Program-made: the position numbers and the translations under genes
Origin: Pseudomonas gingeri
GTDB taxonomy: Bacteria; Pseudomonadota; Gammaproteobacteria; Pseudomonadales; Pseudomonadaceae
Length of the DNA stretch: 64,000 nt
Assembly (NCBI RefSeq): GCF_013386115.1
Contig: NZ_JACAOR010000002.1
Coordinates: forward strand, 444,383-508,382
Reading direction: 5' to 3'
Part shown: positions 45,342-53,879 of the stretch, piece by piece
Position numbering within the stretch: position 1 is the first letter of the stretch
How the letters are laid out: every line of letters begins with the position of its first letter
The notes under the pieces: generated by a model
What the model was told of the DNA's origin: nothing
Databases searched by the model: none
The model's input: only the letters and a program-made list of their open reading frames with translations

Positions 45342-47165
45342 ATGCTCTCGATGATCACGACCCCACCCATTCCCCGCAGACCCCGCTGGCGCAGCCTGGC
45401 CCTGCTGTTCCTGTGCCTGGCGCCCTTGCTGTGGCCGCTGGAACACCTCGCCGAACGTTACTACCGCAGCGAGCTGGTGGGCCAGAATCGCCAGACCCTC
45501 GACCTGTACGTCGCCAACCTGCTGGGCACCCTGCATCGCTACGAAGTCCTGCCGCAGATCCTCGGCGACCTGCCGGCCCTGCGCGCCGCCCTCGCCGAAC
45601 CGGAGCAGAACCCGCGCATAGAAAGCGCCAACAGCCTGCTGCGCGACATCTGCAGCCAGACCGGTGCCGAAGTCATGTACCTGATGGACACCAGCGGCAA
45701 GACCCTGGCCGCCTCCAACTGGGACAAGCACGACAGCTTCGTCGGGCGTAATTTCGCCTTCCGCCCCTACTTCAGCGAAGCCATGGCCGGGCGCCTGGGA
45801 CGCTTCTTCGGCCTCGGCACCACCTCGGGCAAACGCGGCTACTTCTTCGCCGCCGCCGTTCGCGATGGCGAGAAAGTCATCGGCGTGCTGGTGGTCAAGG
45901 TCGACCTGGACCACACCGAAAGCCTCTGGGGCAAAACGCCCGAACAGCTGCTGATGACCGACCACAACGGCGTAGTGATCCTCACCTCGCGGCCGGAATG
46001 GCGCTTTCGTGCCACCCGCACCCTGAGCGATACGGAACGCGATGCCATCACCGCCATCCAGCCCTATCCGACCCGCAATCCGCAGCCGCTGAACATCAAT
46101 CCCAAGGCCTGGCTGACCCAGACCCAGCAGATCGAAGAAACCGGCTGGAGCGTCAGCATCCTCGCCCCCCGCACCCTGATCGACCGCCCGGTACGCACCG
46201 TGGTCGCGGTCGGTGGCGCCACCCTGCTGGTGCTGATGCTGCTGCTCGGCCTGATGATGCAGCGCCGGCGCCACTACCTGGAGCGGATCGCCTTCGAGGC
46301 CAAGGCCCGCCGCGAACTGGAAATGCGCGTGGCCGAACGGACCAGCGACCTGGAAGGCCTCAACCGCCGGCTCAAGCAGGAAGTACTGGAGCGCGAACAC
46401 GCCCAGCAGGAACTGGTCCGCGCCCAGGACGACCTGGTCCAGGCCGGCAAGCTTTCGGCCCTCGGCACCATGTCGGCGAGCATCAGCCACGAACTCAACC
46501 AGCCGCTGGCGGCGATCCGCAGCTATGCGGAAAACGCCGAGGTCCTGCTCGACCACGAACGCACCGACGATGCCCGCGGCAACCTCAAGCTGATCAGCGA
46601 ACTGACCGGGCGCATGGCCTCGATCATCGCCCACTTGCGCGCCTTTGCCCGCCGCGACCGGCATGCCCCGGAAAGCGTCGCCCTGCAACCGGCGCTCGAC
46701 GATGCCCTGGCGCTGCTGGCCAAGCGCCGCCGGGCCATGGAGGTCGAGTTGATCCGCGACCTGCCGGCCGCCGCCTTGTGGGTCGAGGCCGGGGAAACCC
46801 GCCTGCGCCAGGTCCTCGGCAACCTGCTGGCGAACGCCCTCGATGCCCTGACCGAAAAGGGCCCACCGCGCAAACTCTGGCTGAGCGCCCAGTCGTCGCC
46901 GGAAGGCGTCACCCTGACCATTCGCGACAACGGTCCGGGATTCTGTCTCGAAGCCCTGGGCCGCGCCGGCGAGCCGTTCTACACCACCAAGACGCGCACC
47001 CAGGGCCTCGGCCTCGGCCTGGCGATCTGTGACTCCCTGATGCGCGCCTTCGGCGGTGAACTGCTGTTCGCCAACCACCGTGAAGGCGGCGCCCTGATTA
47101 CCCTGCGGCTGCGCGCCGGCGCGCCGGGGGTCAGCCTGCAACCTGCCGAGGACTCGATTGTATGA
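45342..47165 (+). CDS. dctB: Sensor histidine kinase, DctB-like
   Basis: 607 aa. TM1 at about residues 14-32 and TM2 at ~286-307 bracket a periplasmic dCache/PAS-like sensor. The kinase core has the H-box SASISHELNQPLAAIRSYAENAE (His ~380), N-box GNLLANALDAL, G1 IRDNGPGF and G2 QGLGLGLAICDSLMRAFGG. The layout and H-box fit DctB-type kinases for C4-dicarboxylates. No dctA or dctPQM gene is in this window, so the ligand is inferred. The stop overlaps the regulator start (ATGA). Start could also be ATG 45351. Confidence 0.8.
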   Translation: MLSMITTPPIPRRPRWRSLALLFLCLAPLLWPLEHLAERYYRSELVGQNRQTLDLYVANLLGTLHRYEVLPQILGDLPALRAALAEPEQNPRIESANSLLRDICSQTGAEVMYLMDTSGKTLAASNWDKHDSFVGRNFAFRPYFSEAMAGRLGRFFGLGTTSGKRGYFFAAAVRDGEKVIGVLVVKVDLDHTESLWGKTPEQLLMTDHNGVVILTSRPEWRFRATRTLSDTERDAITAIQPYPTRNPQPLNINPKAWLTQTQQIEETGWSVSILAPRTLIDRPVRTVVAVGGATLLVLMLLLGLMMQRRRHYLERIAFEAKARRELEMRVAERTSDLEGLNRRLKQEVLEREHAQQELVRAQDDLVQAGKLSALGTMSASISHELNQPLAAIRSYAENAEVLLDHERTDDARGNLKLISELTGRMASIIAHLRAFARRDRHAPESVALQPALDDALALLAKRRRAMEVELIRDLPAAALWVEAGETRLRQVLGNLLANALDALTEKGPPRKLWLSAQSSPEGVTLTIRDNGPGFCLEALGRAGEPFYTTKTRTQGLGLGLAICDSLMRAFGGELLFANHREGGALITLRLRAGAPGVSLQPAEDSIV

Positions 47166-48553
47166 ATATCGACCACCACATCCAGGTGGTACTGATCGAC
47201 GACGATCCCCACCTGCGCCAGGCCCTGAGCCAGACACTCGATCTCGCCGGCCTGAAGATCCTCCCGCTGGCCGAGGCCCAGGGCCTGGCCGGGCGCATCG
47301 AACGCGACTGGCCGGGGGTGATCGTCAGCGATATCCGCATGCCGGGCATGGACGGCCTCGACCTGCTGAACGAACTGCATGCCCAGGACCCGGAACTGCC
47401 GGTGTTGCTGATCACCGGTCACGGCGACGTGCCCCTCGCCGTCCAGGCGATGCGCGCCGGGGCCTATGACTTCCTGGAGAAACCCTTCGCCAGCGACGCC
47501 CTGCTCGACAGCGTGCGTCGGGCCCTGGCCCTGCGCCGCCTGGTGCTGGACAACCGCAGCCTGCGCCTGGCCCTGAGCGATCGCCAGCAACTCAGCGCGC
47601 GCCTGGTCGGCCACTCGCCGCAGATGCTGCGCCTGCGTGAACAGATCGGCGCCCTGGCGGCGACCAAGGCCGACGTGCTGATCCTCGGTGAAACCGGGGC
47701 CGGCAAGGAAGTGGTCGCCCGCGCCCTGCACGACCTGTCGAGCCGGCGCAACGGCCCGTTCGTGGCGATCAACGCCGGGGCGCTGGCCGAGTCGGTGGTG
47801 GAAAGCGAACTGTTCGGCCACGAGCCGGGCGCCTTCACCGGCGCGCAGAAACGCCGTATCGGCAAGTTCGAGTTCGCCAATGGCGGCACCCTGTTCCTCG
47901 ATGAAATCGAAAGCATGAGCCTGGACGTCCAGGTCAAGCTGCTGCGCCTGTTGCAGGAACGGGTGGTCGAGCGCCTGGGCGGCAACCAGTTGATCCCGCT
48001 GGATATCCGCATCATCGCCGCGACCAAGGAAGACCTGCGTCAATCCGCCGATCAGGGCCGTTTCCGCGCCGACCTGTACTACCGGCTGAATGTCGCGCCA
48101 CTGCGGATTCCGCCCCTGCGCGAACGCGGCGAAGATGCGCTGATCCTGTTTCAGCATTTCGCCGACGAAGCCAGCGCTCGCCATGGCCTGCCGCCCCACA
48201 GCCTGCAACCGGCGCAGCGGGCGCTGTTGCTGCGCCACACCTGGCCGGGCAATGTGCGCGAACTGCAGAACGCCGCCGAACGCTTTGCCCTCGGCCTGGA
48301 ACTGGCGCTGGACAACAGCGCGTCGGCGAGTCTCGACGCCAGCATCGCCGGCGTGATCGAGGGCGGTCTCAGCGAGCAGGTCGAGCACTTCGAGAAATCC
48401 CTGATCGCCGCCGAGCTGGCACGCTCCCACAGCTCCTTGCGCAGCCTGGCCGAGGCCCTGGGCATCCCGCGCAAGACCCTCCACGACAAGCTGCGCAAGC
48501 ACGGGCTGAGCTTCGACAGCGGCAGCAACAGTGCCAGCGACGAACTCGAATGA
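47162..48553 (+). CDS. dctD: Sigma-54-dependent response regulator, DctD-like
   Basis: 463 aa with three domains. Receiver (1-120): VVLIDDDPHLRQAL, phospho-acceptor Asp in VIVSDIRMPGMDG (~58), and KPF. AAA+ (~150-380): Walker A GETGAGKE, the sigma-54-contacting loop GAFTGA, and Walker B GGTLFLDEIES. Fis-type HTH (~420-455): LRSLAEALGIPRKTLHDKLRKHG. It activates sigma-54 promoters when phosphorylated by the preceding kinase. The pair is 28 nt after rmlD but unlikely to be functionally linked to rhamnose synthesis. Confidence 0.88.
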   Translation: MNIDHHIQVVLIDDDPHLRQALSQTLDLAGLKILPLAEAQGLAGRIERDWPGVIVSDIRMPGMDGLDLLNELHAQDPELPVLLITGHGDVPLAVQAMRAGAYDFLEKPFASDALLDSVRRALALRRLVLDNRSLRLALSDRQQLSARLVGHSPQMLRLREQIGALAATKADVLILGETGAGKEVVARALHDLSSRRNGPFVAINAGALAESVVESELFGHEPGAFTGAQKRRIGKFEFANGGTLFLDEIESMSLDVQVKLLRLLQERVVERLGGNQLIPLDIRIIAATKEDLRQSADQGRFRADLYYRLNVAPLRIPPLRERGEDALILFQHFADEASARHGLPPHSLQPAQRALLLRHTWPGNVRELQNAAERFALGLELALDNSASASLDASIAGVIEGGLSEQVEHFEKSLIAAELARSHSSLRSLAEALGIPRKTLHDKLRKHGLSFDSGSNSASDELE

Positions 48554-48575
48554 ATCACGCCACAGAGGTCACTGC

Positions 48576-49031
48576 ATGAACCGCGACAGTCGCTACCTGG
48601 AGTCCATCCTCCATCACGACATTCCCCTGACCCGCGAGATGGGTCTCAAGGTCGGTGGCTGGGACGCCGGGCAGCTGCGCCTGCAATTGCCGCTGGAACC
48701 GAACGTCAACCACAAGAGCACCATGTTCGGCGGCAGCCTGTACTGCGGCGCGGTGCTGGCCGGCTGGGGCTGGTTGCACCTGAGCCTGCGCGAGGCGGGG
48801 ATCGACGACGGGCATATCGTCATCCAGGAAGGCCGGATCAGCTATCCGCTGCCGGTCACCGGCGATGCCGAGGCACGCTGCGCGGCACCGGATGAAAAGA
48901 CCTGGAAGAAATTCCTCGCGACCTACCAGCGCTACGGGCGGGCGCGGCTGACCCTGGAGACCCAGGTGATGAATGCCGGCAGCGAGGACGAAGCGGTGAG
49001 TTTCAGCGGGCAGTACGTGCTGCACCGCTGA
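48576..49031 (+). CDS. YiiD C-terminal-like thioesterase (hotdog fold)
   Basis: 151 aa. Matches the thioesterase-like domain found at the C terminus of YiiD: LTREMGLKVGGWDAGQLRLQLPLEPNVNHKSTMFGGSLY (about residues 15-55), with the family's NHxxTMFGGS motif. Substrate unknown, expected acyl-CoA or acyl-carrier thioesters. Start is ATG 48576 preceded by AGAGGTC; it lies 22 nt after dctD. Upstream in-frame sequence from 48531 lies within dctD. Confidence 0.82.
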   Translation: MNRDSRYLESILHHDIPLTREMGLKVGGWDAGQLRLQLPLEPNVNHKSTMFGGSLYCGAVLAGWGWLHLSLREAGIDDGHIVIQEGRISYPLPVTGDAEARCAAPDEKTWKKFLATYQRYGRARLTLETQVMNAGSEDEAVSFSGQYVLHR

Positions 49032-49034
49032 TCT

Positions 49035-49062
49035 TTGTGGGAGCTGGCGCCTGCAGGGGCAC
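49035..49062. repeat. REP-like half element
   Basis: TTTGTGGGAGCTGGCGCCTG resembles one arm of a Pseudomonas REP. It sits between convergent thioesterase and cysQ genes. Confidence 0.5.
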
Positions 49063-49069
49063 GGCGTTT

Positions 49070-49912
49070 TCAGTCGCGCAGCAGGTCCGGCAACTGCCCG
49101 CGCCACTGCGCCTTGGCCGGCAAGGCCAGGAAAAACCCGTTGAGCAACGATGGCCGCGCCGGGTAGCTGAAGCGCTCGCCGCTCAACTCCAGCACCTCGC
49201 CACCGGCGCCCTCCAGCACCCCTTGTGCCGCCGCCGTGTCCCACTGGGACGTCGGCGCCAGGCGCGGATAGAAGTCCGCCGCCCCTTCGGCCAACAGACA
49301 GAACTTCAGCGAGCTGCCGATATTCGCCAGTTCCAGTTCACCCAGGCTGGCGCTCAATCCGGCCAGCAACTGCTCCTGCTCGGGGCTCGAATGCCGACGA
49401 CTGGCAACCACGGTAAACGCGGCACCGGCCGGCGGCAGCTCGCGCACCCGGATCAGCTCCGGCGCCAGCCCGGCATCCGCGCGCCAGGCGCCCAGGCCCG
49501 AGCCACCGAAGTAGACGCGGCCATTGGTCGGCATCGACACCACGCCGAACACCACCCGGCCCTGCTCGATCAGGGCGATATTCACGGTGAACTCTTCACT
49601 GCCGGAAATGAATTCCTTGGTGCCGTCCAACGGGTCCACCAGCCACCAGCGCTGCCAACCGGCGCGCACCGCCTGCGGGATATCGGCGTCCTCTTCGGAC
49701 AACACCGGAATGCCCGGATCCAGCGCGGTCAGGCCGGCCAGGATCAGGTGATGGGCCGCCAGGTCCGCCGCCGTCACCGGCGAGGCATCGGCCTTGTCCA
49801 TCACTTCGACATCGGCGCGCCAGAACGGCAGGATCGCCTCACCGGCCTGGCGCGCCAGTTCGATCACCGGGGCCAGGTACGGGTGTGGCAGATTCACGAA
49901 CAGATCACTCAT
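49070..49912 (-). CDS. cysQ: 3'(2'),5'-bisphosphate nucleotidase
   Basis: 280-aa inositol monophosphatase-superfamily enzyme that hydrolyses PAP (3'-phosphoadenosine 5'-phosphate) from sulfur assimilation. Metal-binding signatures: VLSEEDAD (~70), WWLVDPLDGTKEFISGSEEF (~87-107) and WDTAAAQGVLEGAGG (~222). Length fits CysQ. The start overlaps the nudE stop (ATGA), so cysQ is the second gene of a nudE-cysQ transcript. Confidence 0.92.
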   Translation of the reverse strand: MSDLFVNLPHPYLAPVIELARQAGEAILPFWRADVEVMDKADASPVTAADLAAHHLILAGLTALDPGIPVLSEEDADIPQAVRAGWQRWWLVDPLDGTKEFISGSEEFTVNIALIEQGRVVFGVVSMPTNGRVYFGGSGLGAWRADAGLAPELIRVRELPPAGAAFTVVASRRHSSPEQEQLLAGLSASLGELELANIGSSLKFCLLAEGAADFYPRLAPTSQWDTAAAQGVLEGAGGEVLELSGERFSYPARPSLLNGFFLALPAKAQWRGQLPDLLRD

Positions 49913-50475
49913 GGTTGAAACACTCCACGCTGGGTCAGCAGGTCCCGGGCCAGGTACAACGCCGCCAGGGCACGCCCCTCGCTGAACTGCGGGTTCAGCA
50001 CCAGGCTGGACAGCTCGCGCAGGTTCACCCGGTCGACCCGCATCGGCTCCGGCTCGTCACCCTCCAGGCGTTCTTCATAAAGGTCGCTGGCCAGGACCAC
50101 CTGGATCTTCTGGCTCATGTAACCCGGCGACAGGGACAGTTCGGTCAAGTGCTCCAGTTGCCGGGCGCCATAACCGGCCTCTTCCTTCAGCTCACGCTCG
50201 GCCGCCGCCAGTACATCCTCGCCCGGTTCGATCAAGCCCTTGGGCAACGACAGCTCGTATTCGTCGGTGCCGCCGCAATACTCCTCGACCAGCAGCGCAT
50301 GTTCGGCATCGATCATCGCCACGATCATCACGGCCCCATAACCCGCGCCCTTGCCCACCAACCGTTCGTAGGTGCGCTCGACACCGTTGGAAAAACGCAA
50401 CTGCACCTGTTCGACACGGAACAGGCGGCTGCTGGCGACGATTTCGCGGGCGAGTACGGTGGGTTTCTGGCGCAT
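49909..50475 (-). CDS. nudE: ADP compounds hydrolase (Nudix)
   Basis: 188 aa. Nudix box GLIEPGEDVLAAAERELKEEAGYG (GX5EX7REUXEEXGU) at residues ~97-120. NudE hydrolyses ADP-ribose, NADH, and AP3A-type compounds. N-terminal VLAREIVASSRLFRVEQVQLRF is typical for NudE. First gene before cysQ; divergent from yrfG, as the nudE/yrfG pairing in enterobacteria. The promoter region contains the fold-back element at 50502-50649. Confidence 0.9.
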   Translation of the reverse strand: MRQKPTVLAREIVASSRLFRVEQVQLRFSNGVERTYERLVGKGAGYGAVMIVAMIDAEHALLVEEYCGGTDEYELSLPKGLIEPGEDVLAAAERELKEEAGYGARQLEHLTELSLSPGYMSQKIQVVLASDLYEERLEGDEPEPMRVDRVNLRELSSLVLNPQFSEGRALAALYLARDLLTQRGVFQP

Positions 50476-50501
50476 GAGGGCTCCTTTACATTAACGCGTT
50501 A

Positions 50502-50649
50502 CTATACAGCCTCTTTGCAAGCTGCTGCGCTCGATGATACTGCGTTGAAAACAGGCTTGGACGGATCATTTACAGCGGTAAACTCATCGTCCTCGCCTGT
50601 TTTCGTCTTGTCTCATCTTCGCTCGCGACGCTTTCAAAGAGGCTGTATA
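50502..50649. repeat. 148-bp fold-back element between nudE and yrfG
   Basis: Outer arms TATACAGCCTCTTTG (50502-50516) and CAAAGAGGCTGTATA (50635-50649) are perfect complements. The interior is also largely complementary: GCGTTGAAAACAGGC on the left faces GCCTGTTTTCG on the right, and a central loop holds TTTACAGCGGTAAA. The whole region can fold into one long imperfect hairpin. It occupies the divergent promoter region. Confidence 0.75.
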
Positions 50650-50706
50650 CCGTGGCTTTTCCGATTGTCTGTGTCGGATATCTCTTTACCGTTCGAGAAG
50701 TTTTCC

Positions 50707-51369
50707 ATGCCCTCATTACCCTGGCGAGACATCGATACCGTTCTGCTGGATATGGACGGCACCCTGCTCGACCTGCATTACGACAACCACTTCTGGATGG
50801 AGCACCTGCCCCGGCGTTATGCCGAACTGCACGGCGTCAGCCTGGCCCTGGCCGAAGCGGAACTGGGGCCGTTGTTCAAGGACCATGCCGGCCAGCTGAA
50901 ATGGTACTGCCTGGACTTCTGGAGCGCCGAACTGAAGCTGCCGGTGCGTGAGTTGAAGCGCGAGACCGCCGACCTGATCGCCCTGCGCCCGGATGCCGAT
51001 ACCTTTCTGGCGGCGATCAGGCAGGCGGGCAAACGGGTAATCCTGATCACCAATGCCCATCGCGACTCGTTGTCGCTGAAGCTGGAGCGAATCGAACTGG
51101 CGGCGTATTTCGAACGGCTGATCAGTTCCCATGACTACGGCTTCGCCAAGGAAGACCCGCAGTTCTGGGATGCGCTGCAGGCCGATATCGGCTTTGATCC
51201 GGCGCGCAGCCTGTTTATCGACGACACCCTGCCGATCCTGCGCAGTGCCGGGCGTTTCGGCGTCGCGCACCTGCTGGCGGTAAGCGAACCGGACAGCCGC
51301 AAGGGACCCAAGGATACCGAGGAGTTTGCCGCGGTCGGCGACTACCGTGAGTTGATCAAAGGCCTTTGA
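50707..51369 (+). CDS. yrfG: GMP/IMP nucleotidase (HAD family)
   Basis: 220 aa. HAD motif I DTVLLDMDGTLLDLHYDN (nucleophile Asp ~13-15), motif II VILITNAHRDSL (~115), and motif IV SLFIDDTLPILRSAG (~170). YrfG dephosphorylates purine nucleoside monophosphates. Start at ATG 50707 (MPSLPWRDIDTVLLDMDG); the long upstream extension crosses the divergent region and is not coding. A REP-like palindrome follows. Confidence 0.9.
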   Translation: MPSLPWRDIDTVLLDMDGTLLDLHYDNHFWMEHLPRRYAELHGVSLALAEAELGPLFKDHAGQLKWYCLDFWSAELKLPVRELKRETADLIALRPDADTFLAAIRQAGKRVILITNAHRDSLSLKLERIELAAYFERLISSHDYGFAKEDPQFWDALQADIGFDPARSLFIDDTLPILRSAGRFGVAHLLAVSEPDSRKGPKDTEEFAAVGDYRELIKGL

Positions 51370-51381
51370 TCCGGAGTGCCT

Positions 51382-51464
51382 GATCGTTCCCACGCTCCGC
51401 GTCACCTGGAGGGCAAACGCGCAGCGTGCAGAGAGGCGTTCCCACGCCAGGCGTGGGAACGATC
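51382..51464. repeat. GTTCCCACGC inverted repeat element
   Basis: Outer arms GATCGTTCCCACGC (51382-51395) and GCGTGGGAACGATC (51451-51464) with inner GGCGTTCCCACGCC. This is a common Pseudomonas intergenic palindrome. It lies between the convergent yrfG and LysM genes. Confidence 0.8.
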
Positions 51465-51478
51465 CGTTTACGTATGAA

Positions 51479-51919
51479 TCAGTCAGGAATCCGCAGGGTT
51501 TGCCCCGGATAAATCTTGTCAGGATGTGACAAAAGCGGCTTGTTCGCCTCGAATATCTTGTTGTACTGATTGGCGCTGCCATAGACCGCCAGGGAAATCG
51601 CGCTGAGCGTGTCGCCCTTCTTCACCACGACAAACCGCGCGGCCTTCAGTACCGGCCCGCTGACGGTGATCTGGTCGTCGACGCTGCCGACCCCGGCGAT
51701 ATTGCCCAGCGCCAGCAGGACCTTTTCCTTCTCCTCCTGGCTCGCCACTTGCCCCGTCACCGTGACCTTGTCGCCGTCCACCGTGGCCTGGACATTGGGA
51801 TTGCCGAGGCCGACCTTGGCGATATGGTCTTTGAGTTGCTCGCCGGCATGGGCGTTGCCCGGCGTCAGCAGGTCGATCAGTTTCTCGCCCGCCTCTTTCA
51901 CAAAGCTCAAGATACTCAT
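51479..51919 (-). CDS. kbp: BON-LysM domain protein (Kbp/YgaU-like)
   Basis: 146 aa. An N-terminal BON domain at ~25-85 (VQATVDGDKVTVTGQVASQEEKEK ... GNIAGVGSVDDQI) and a C-terminal LysM at ~96-145 (VVKKGDTLSAISLAVYGSANQYNKIFEANK ... HPDKIYPGQTLRIP). This is the architecture of Kbp/YgaU, a small potassium-binding protein induced by osmotic stress. No signal peptide, so cytoplasmic. ATG 51919 follows GAGGAGAAAGAACC. Confidence 0.9.
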   Translation of the reverse strand: MSILSFVKEAGEKLIDLLTPGNAHAGEQLKDHIAKVGLGNPNVQATVDGDKVTVTGQVASQEEKEKVLLALGNIAGVGSVDDQITVSGPVLKAARFVVVKKGDTLSAISLAVYGSANQYNKIFEANKPLLSHPDKIYPGQTLRIPD

Positions 51920-52056
51920 GGTTCTTTCTCCTCAAGAGTGATGTCCAGACGCGAAAGACTAGACCGGCGACGTCTGCGACAGGTTCCGGACCGACCAATG
52001 ACTCAGCGTAGTCCAACCGCGCTAGAATCCCGGCCTGGACCGCGCCTGGAGCGACG

Positions 52057-52944
52057 ATGGACATCAAACAGCTGAAATTCCTGATTGCCCTGGACGAGAC
52101 CCGCCACTTCGGCCAGGCGGCGGCGCGCTGCCATATCACCCAGCCGACCCTGTCCATGCGCCTGCGCAGCCTGGAAGAAGAACTCGAGCTGCAACTGGTC
52201 AATCGCGGCCAGCGCTTCGAAGGTTTCACCGCCCCCGGCGAACGGGTGCTGGCCTGGGCCCGTACCGTGCTGGCGGCCTACGACGGGTTGCAGGCGGAAG
52301 CCGCCGCCTGTCGCGGCAACCTGGTCGGGACCCTGCGCCTGGGCGTGGTGCCGTTGTCGAGCTTCGACCCCTTGCACCTGATGCAGCGCCTGCACGGCGA
52401 ACACCCGAGCCTGCGCTTCGAGCTGTCGTCCCTCAGTTCCGAGCAGATCCTCGAACAGCTGGCGAGCAATCGCCTCGACCTCGGTGTGTCCTATCTCGAA
52501 CGCCTCGACACCGACCGCTTCGAAGCCCTGGCGCTGAGTGAAACCGCCATGGGCCTGCTCTACGACCAGCGTTTCTTCGACTTCGGCGAGCAGCCCCTGA
52601 GCTGGGAGGCGCTGATCGAGCTGCCCCTGGGCATGCTCACCAGCGGCATGCACTTTCGCCAGTCCATCGACCACAACTTCCACAGCCGCGGCCTGAGCCC
52701 GCAACCGCTGCTGCAGACCGATGCCGTTCATCAGTTGCTGCAAGCCGTACACGGCGGCCTGTGCTGCGCGATCATGCCGCTGTATGGCGGTTTCGAGGCC
52801 CTGACCGACCACCTGCGCCTGCAACCGATCGAAAACGCCCAGACCCTGGCCCGGCTGGGCCTGATCATGCGCCGCGGGGCCCCGCGCTCGGCCCTGGCGG
52901 AAGCCTGTTTCGCGCTCTATCAGAAATTGCAGAGCGAATCTTGA
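52057..52944 (+). CDS. LysR-family transcriptional regulator
   Basis: 295 aa. The HTH lies at residues ~1-60: MDIKQLKFLIALDETRHFGQAAARCHITQPTLSMRLRSLEEEL. The co-inducer domain follows (LRLGVVPLSSFDPLHLMQRLH). It is upstream of and co-oriented with fdhD and a YdeP-type molybdoenzyme (95 bp gap), so it likely controls them or the divergent region. It is not OxyR, since no redox Cys pair is seen. GGAG precedes the ATG. Confidence 0.9.
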   Translation: MDIKQLKFLIALDETRHFGQAAARCHITQPTLSMRLRSLEEELELQLVNRGQRFEGFTAPGERVLAWARTVLAAYDGLQAEAAACRGNLVGTLRLGVVPLSSFDPLHLMQRLHGEHPSLRFELSSLSSEQILEQLASNRLDLGVSYLERLDTDRFEALALSETAMGLLYDQRFFDFGEQPLSWEALIELPLGMLTSGMHFRQSIDHNFHSRGLSPQPLLQTDAVHQLLQAVHGGLCCAIMPLYGGFEALTDHLRLQPIENAQTLARLGLIMRRGAPRSALAEACFALYQKLQSES

Positions 52945-53039
52945 TCGACGGCATCTATCGGAGGATCAGTACTAGCAATTAGACGCGACCTTTTGCCGCG
53001 CTTAGTCTTGATACTGGATATTCCACCGGTAATGCCCTC

Positions 53040-53879
53040 ATGAACGCCAAGCCAGAGGCCTGCGCGATCCCTGCCCCGGCAGCACCCGCGCCCGCCGCCA
53101 GCCAGAGTTACCAGTACTGCAACCTCGATCACAGCGCGGCCGCCGAAACCGCGCTGGCCGAAGAGGTGGCGCTGGCCATTGCCTACAACGGCATCAGCCA
53201 GGCGGTGATGCTGGTCACGCCCACCGACCTGGAAGACTTTATCGTCGGCTTCAGCATCGGCAGCGGGATTATCCATGACGCCTCCGAACTCTATGACCTG
53301 AAGCTCAGCGGCAGCGGCTCGGCGCAACACGCCGAGGTGGAGATCTCCAGCCGCGCGTTCTGGAACCTCAAGGAACAACGCCGCCAACTGGCCGGAACCA
53401 GCGGCTGCGGCCTGTGTGGCGTGGAAGCGGTGGAACAGGCATTGCCCGAACTGGCTGTGCTGCCCGGCGCGCCCCTGCCGCCGGCCGCCTGGTTGGACAA
53501 CCTGCGCCAGCGTATCAGCGCCTTCCAGCCCCTGGGCCAGTACTCCGGCGCGGTGCACGCGGCGCTGTTCATGAACGACCAGGGCGAACTGCTGCTGGGC
53601 CGCGAAGATATCGGCCGGCACAACGCCCTCGACAAATTGATCGGCGCGCTGGTCCGCCAGCAGATCCCGACCGCCGGCGGCCTGGCCATCGTCACCAGCC
53701 GTTGCAGCCTCGAACTGATCCAGAAAGTCCTGCGGGCCGGCATCCAGACCCTGGTCAGCCTGTCGTCCCCTACCGGCCTGGCCCTGCAATGGGCCCGCCG
53801 GCACAACCTCAATCTCATCCACCTGCCGCAGAAAAGTGCGCCGCGGGTCTACAGCCCTGCGATGGAGAAACAAGCGTGA
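53040..53879 (+). CDS. fdhD: Formate dehydrogenase accessory sulfurtransferase
   Basis: 279 aa. FdhD moves sulfur from IscS to the molybdenum cofactor of formate dehydrogenase. The essential Cys motif is SGCGLCGVEAV (about residues 121-131). Other landmarks are EEVALAIAYNG, TPTDLEDFIVGFSIGSGII and GREDIGRHNALDKLIG (~190-205). The stop overlaps the GTG start of the next gene (GTGA), so FdhD is coupled to a specific molybdoenzyme here. Confidence 0.94.
   Translation: MNAKPEACAIPAPAAPAPAASQSYQYCNLDHSAAAETALAEEVALAIAYNGISQAVMLVTPTDLEDFIVGFSIGSGIIHDASELYDLKLSGSGSAQHAEVEISSRAFWNLKEQRRQLAGTSGCGLCGVEAVEQALPELAVLPGAPLPPAAWLDNLRQRISAFQPLGQYSGAVHAALFMNDQGELLLGREDIGRHNALDKLIGALVRQQIPTAGGLAIVTSRCSLELIQKVLRAGIQTLVSLSSPTGLALQWARRHNLNLIHLPQKSAPRVYSPAMEKQA

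Noticed and set aside
44670..47237. 855-codon antisense frame across rmlD-dctB
   Set aside because: Antisense shadow of GC-rich genes with clear products on the plus strand.
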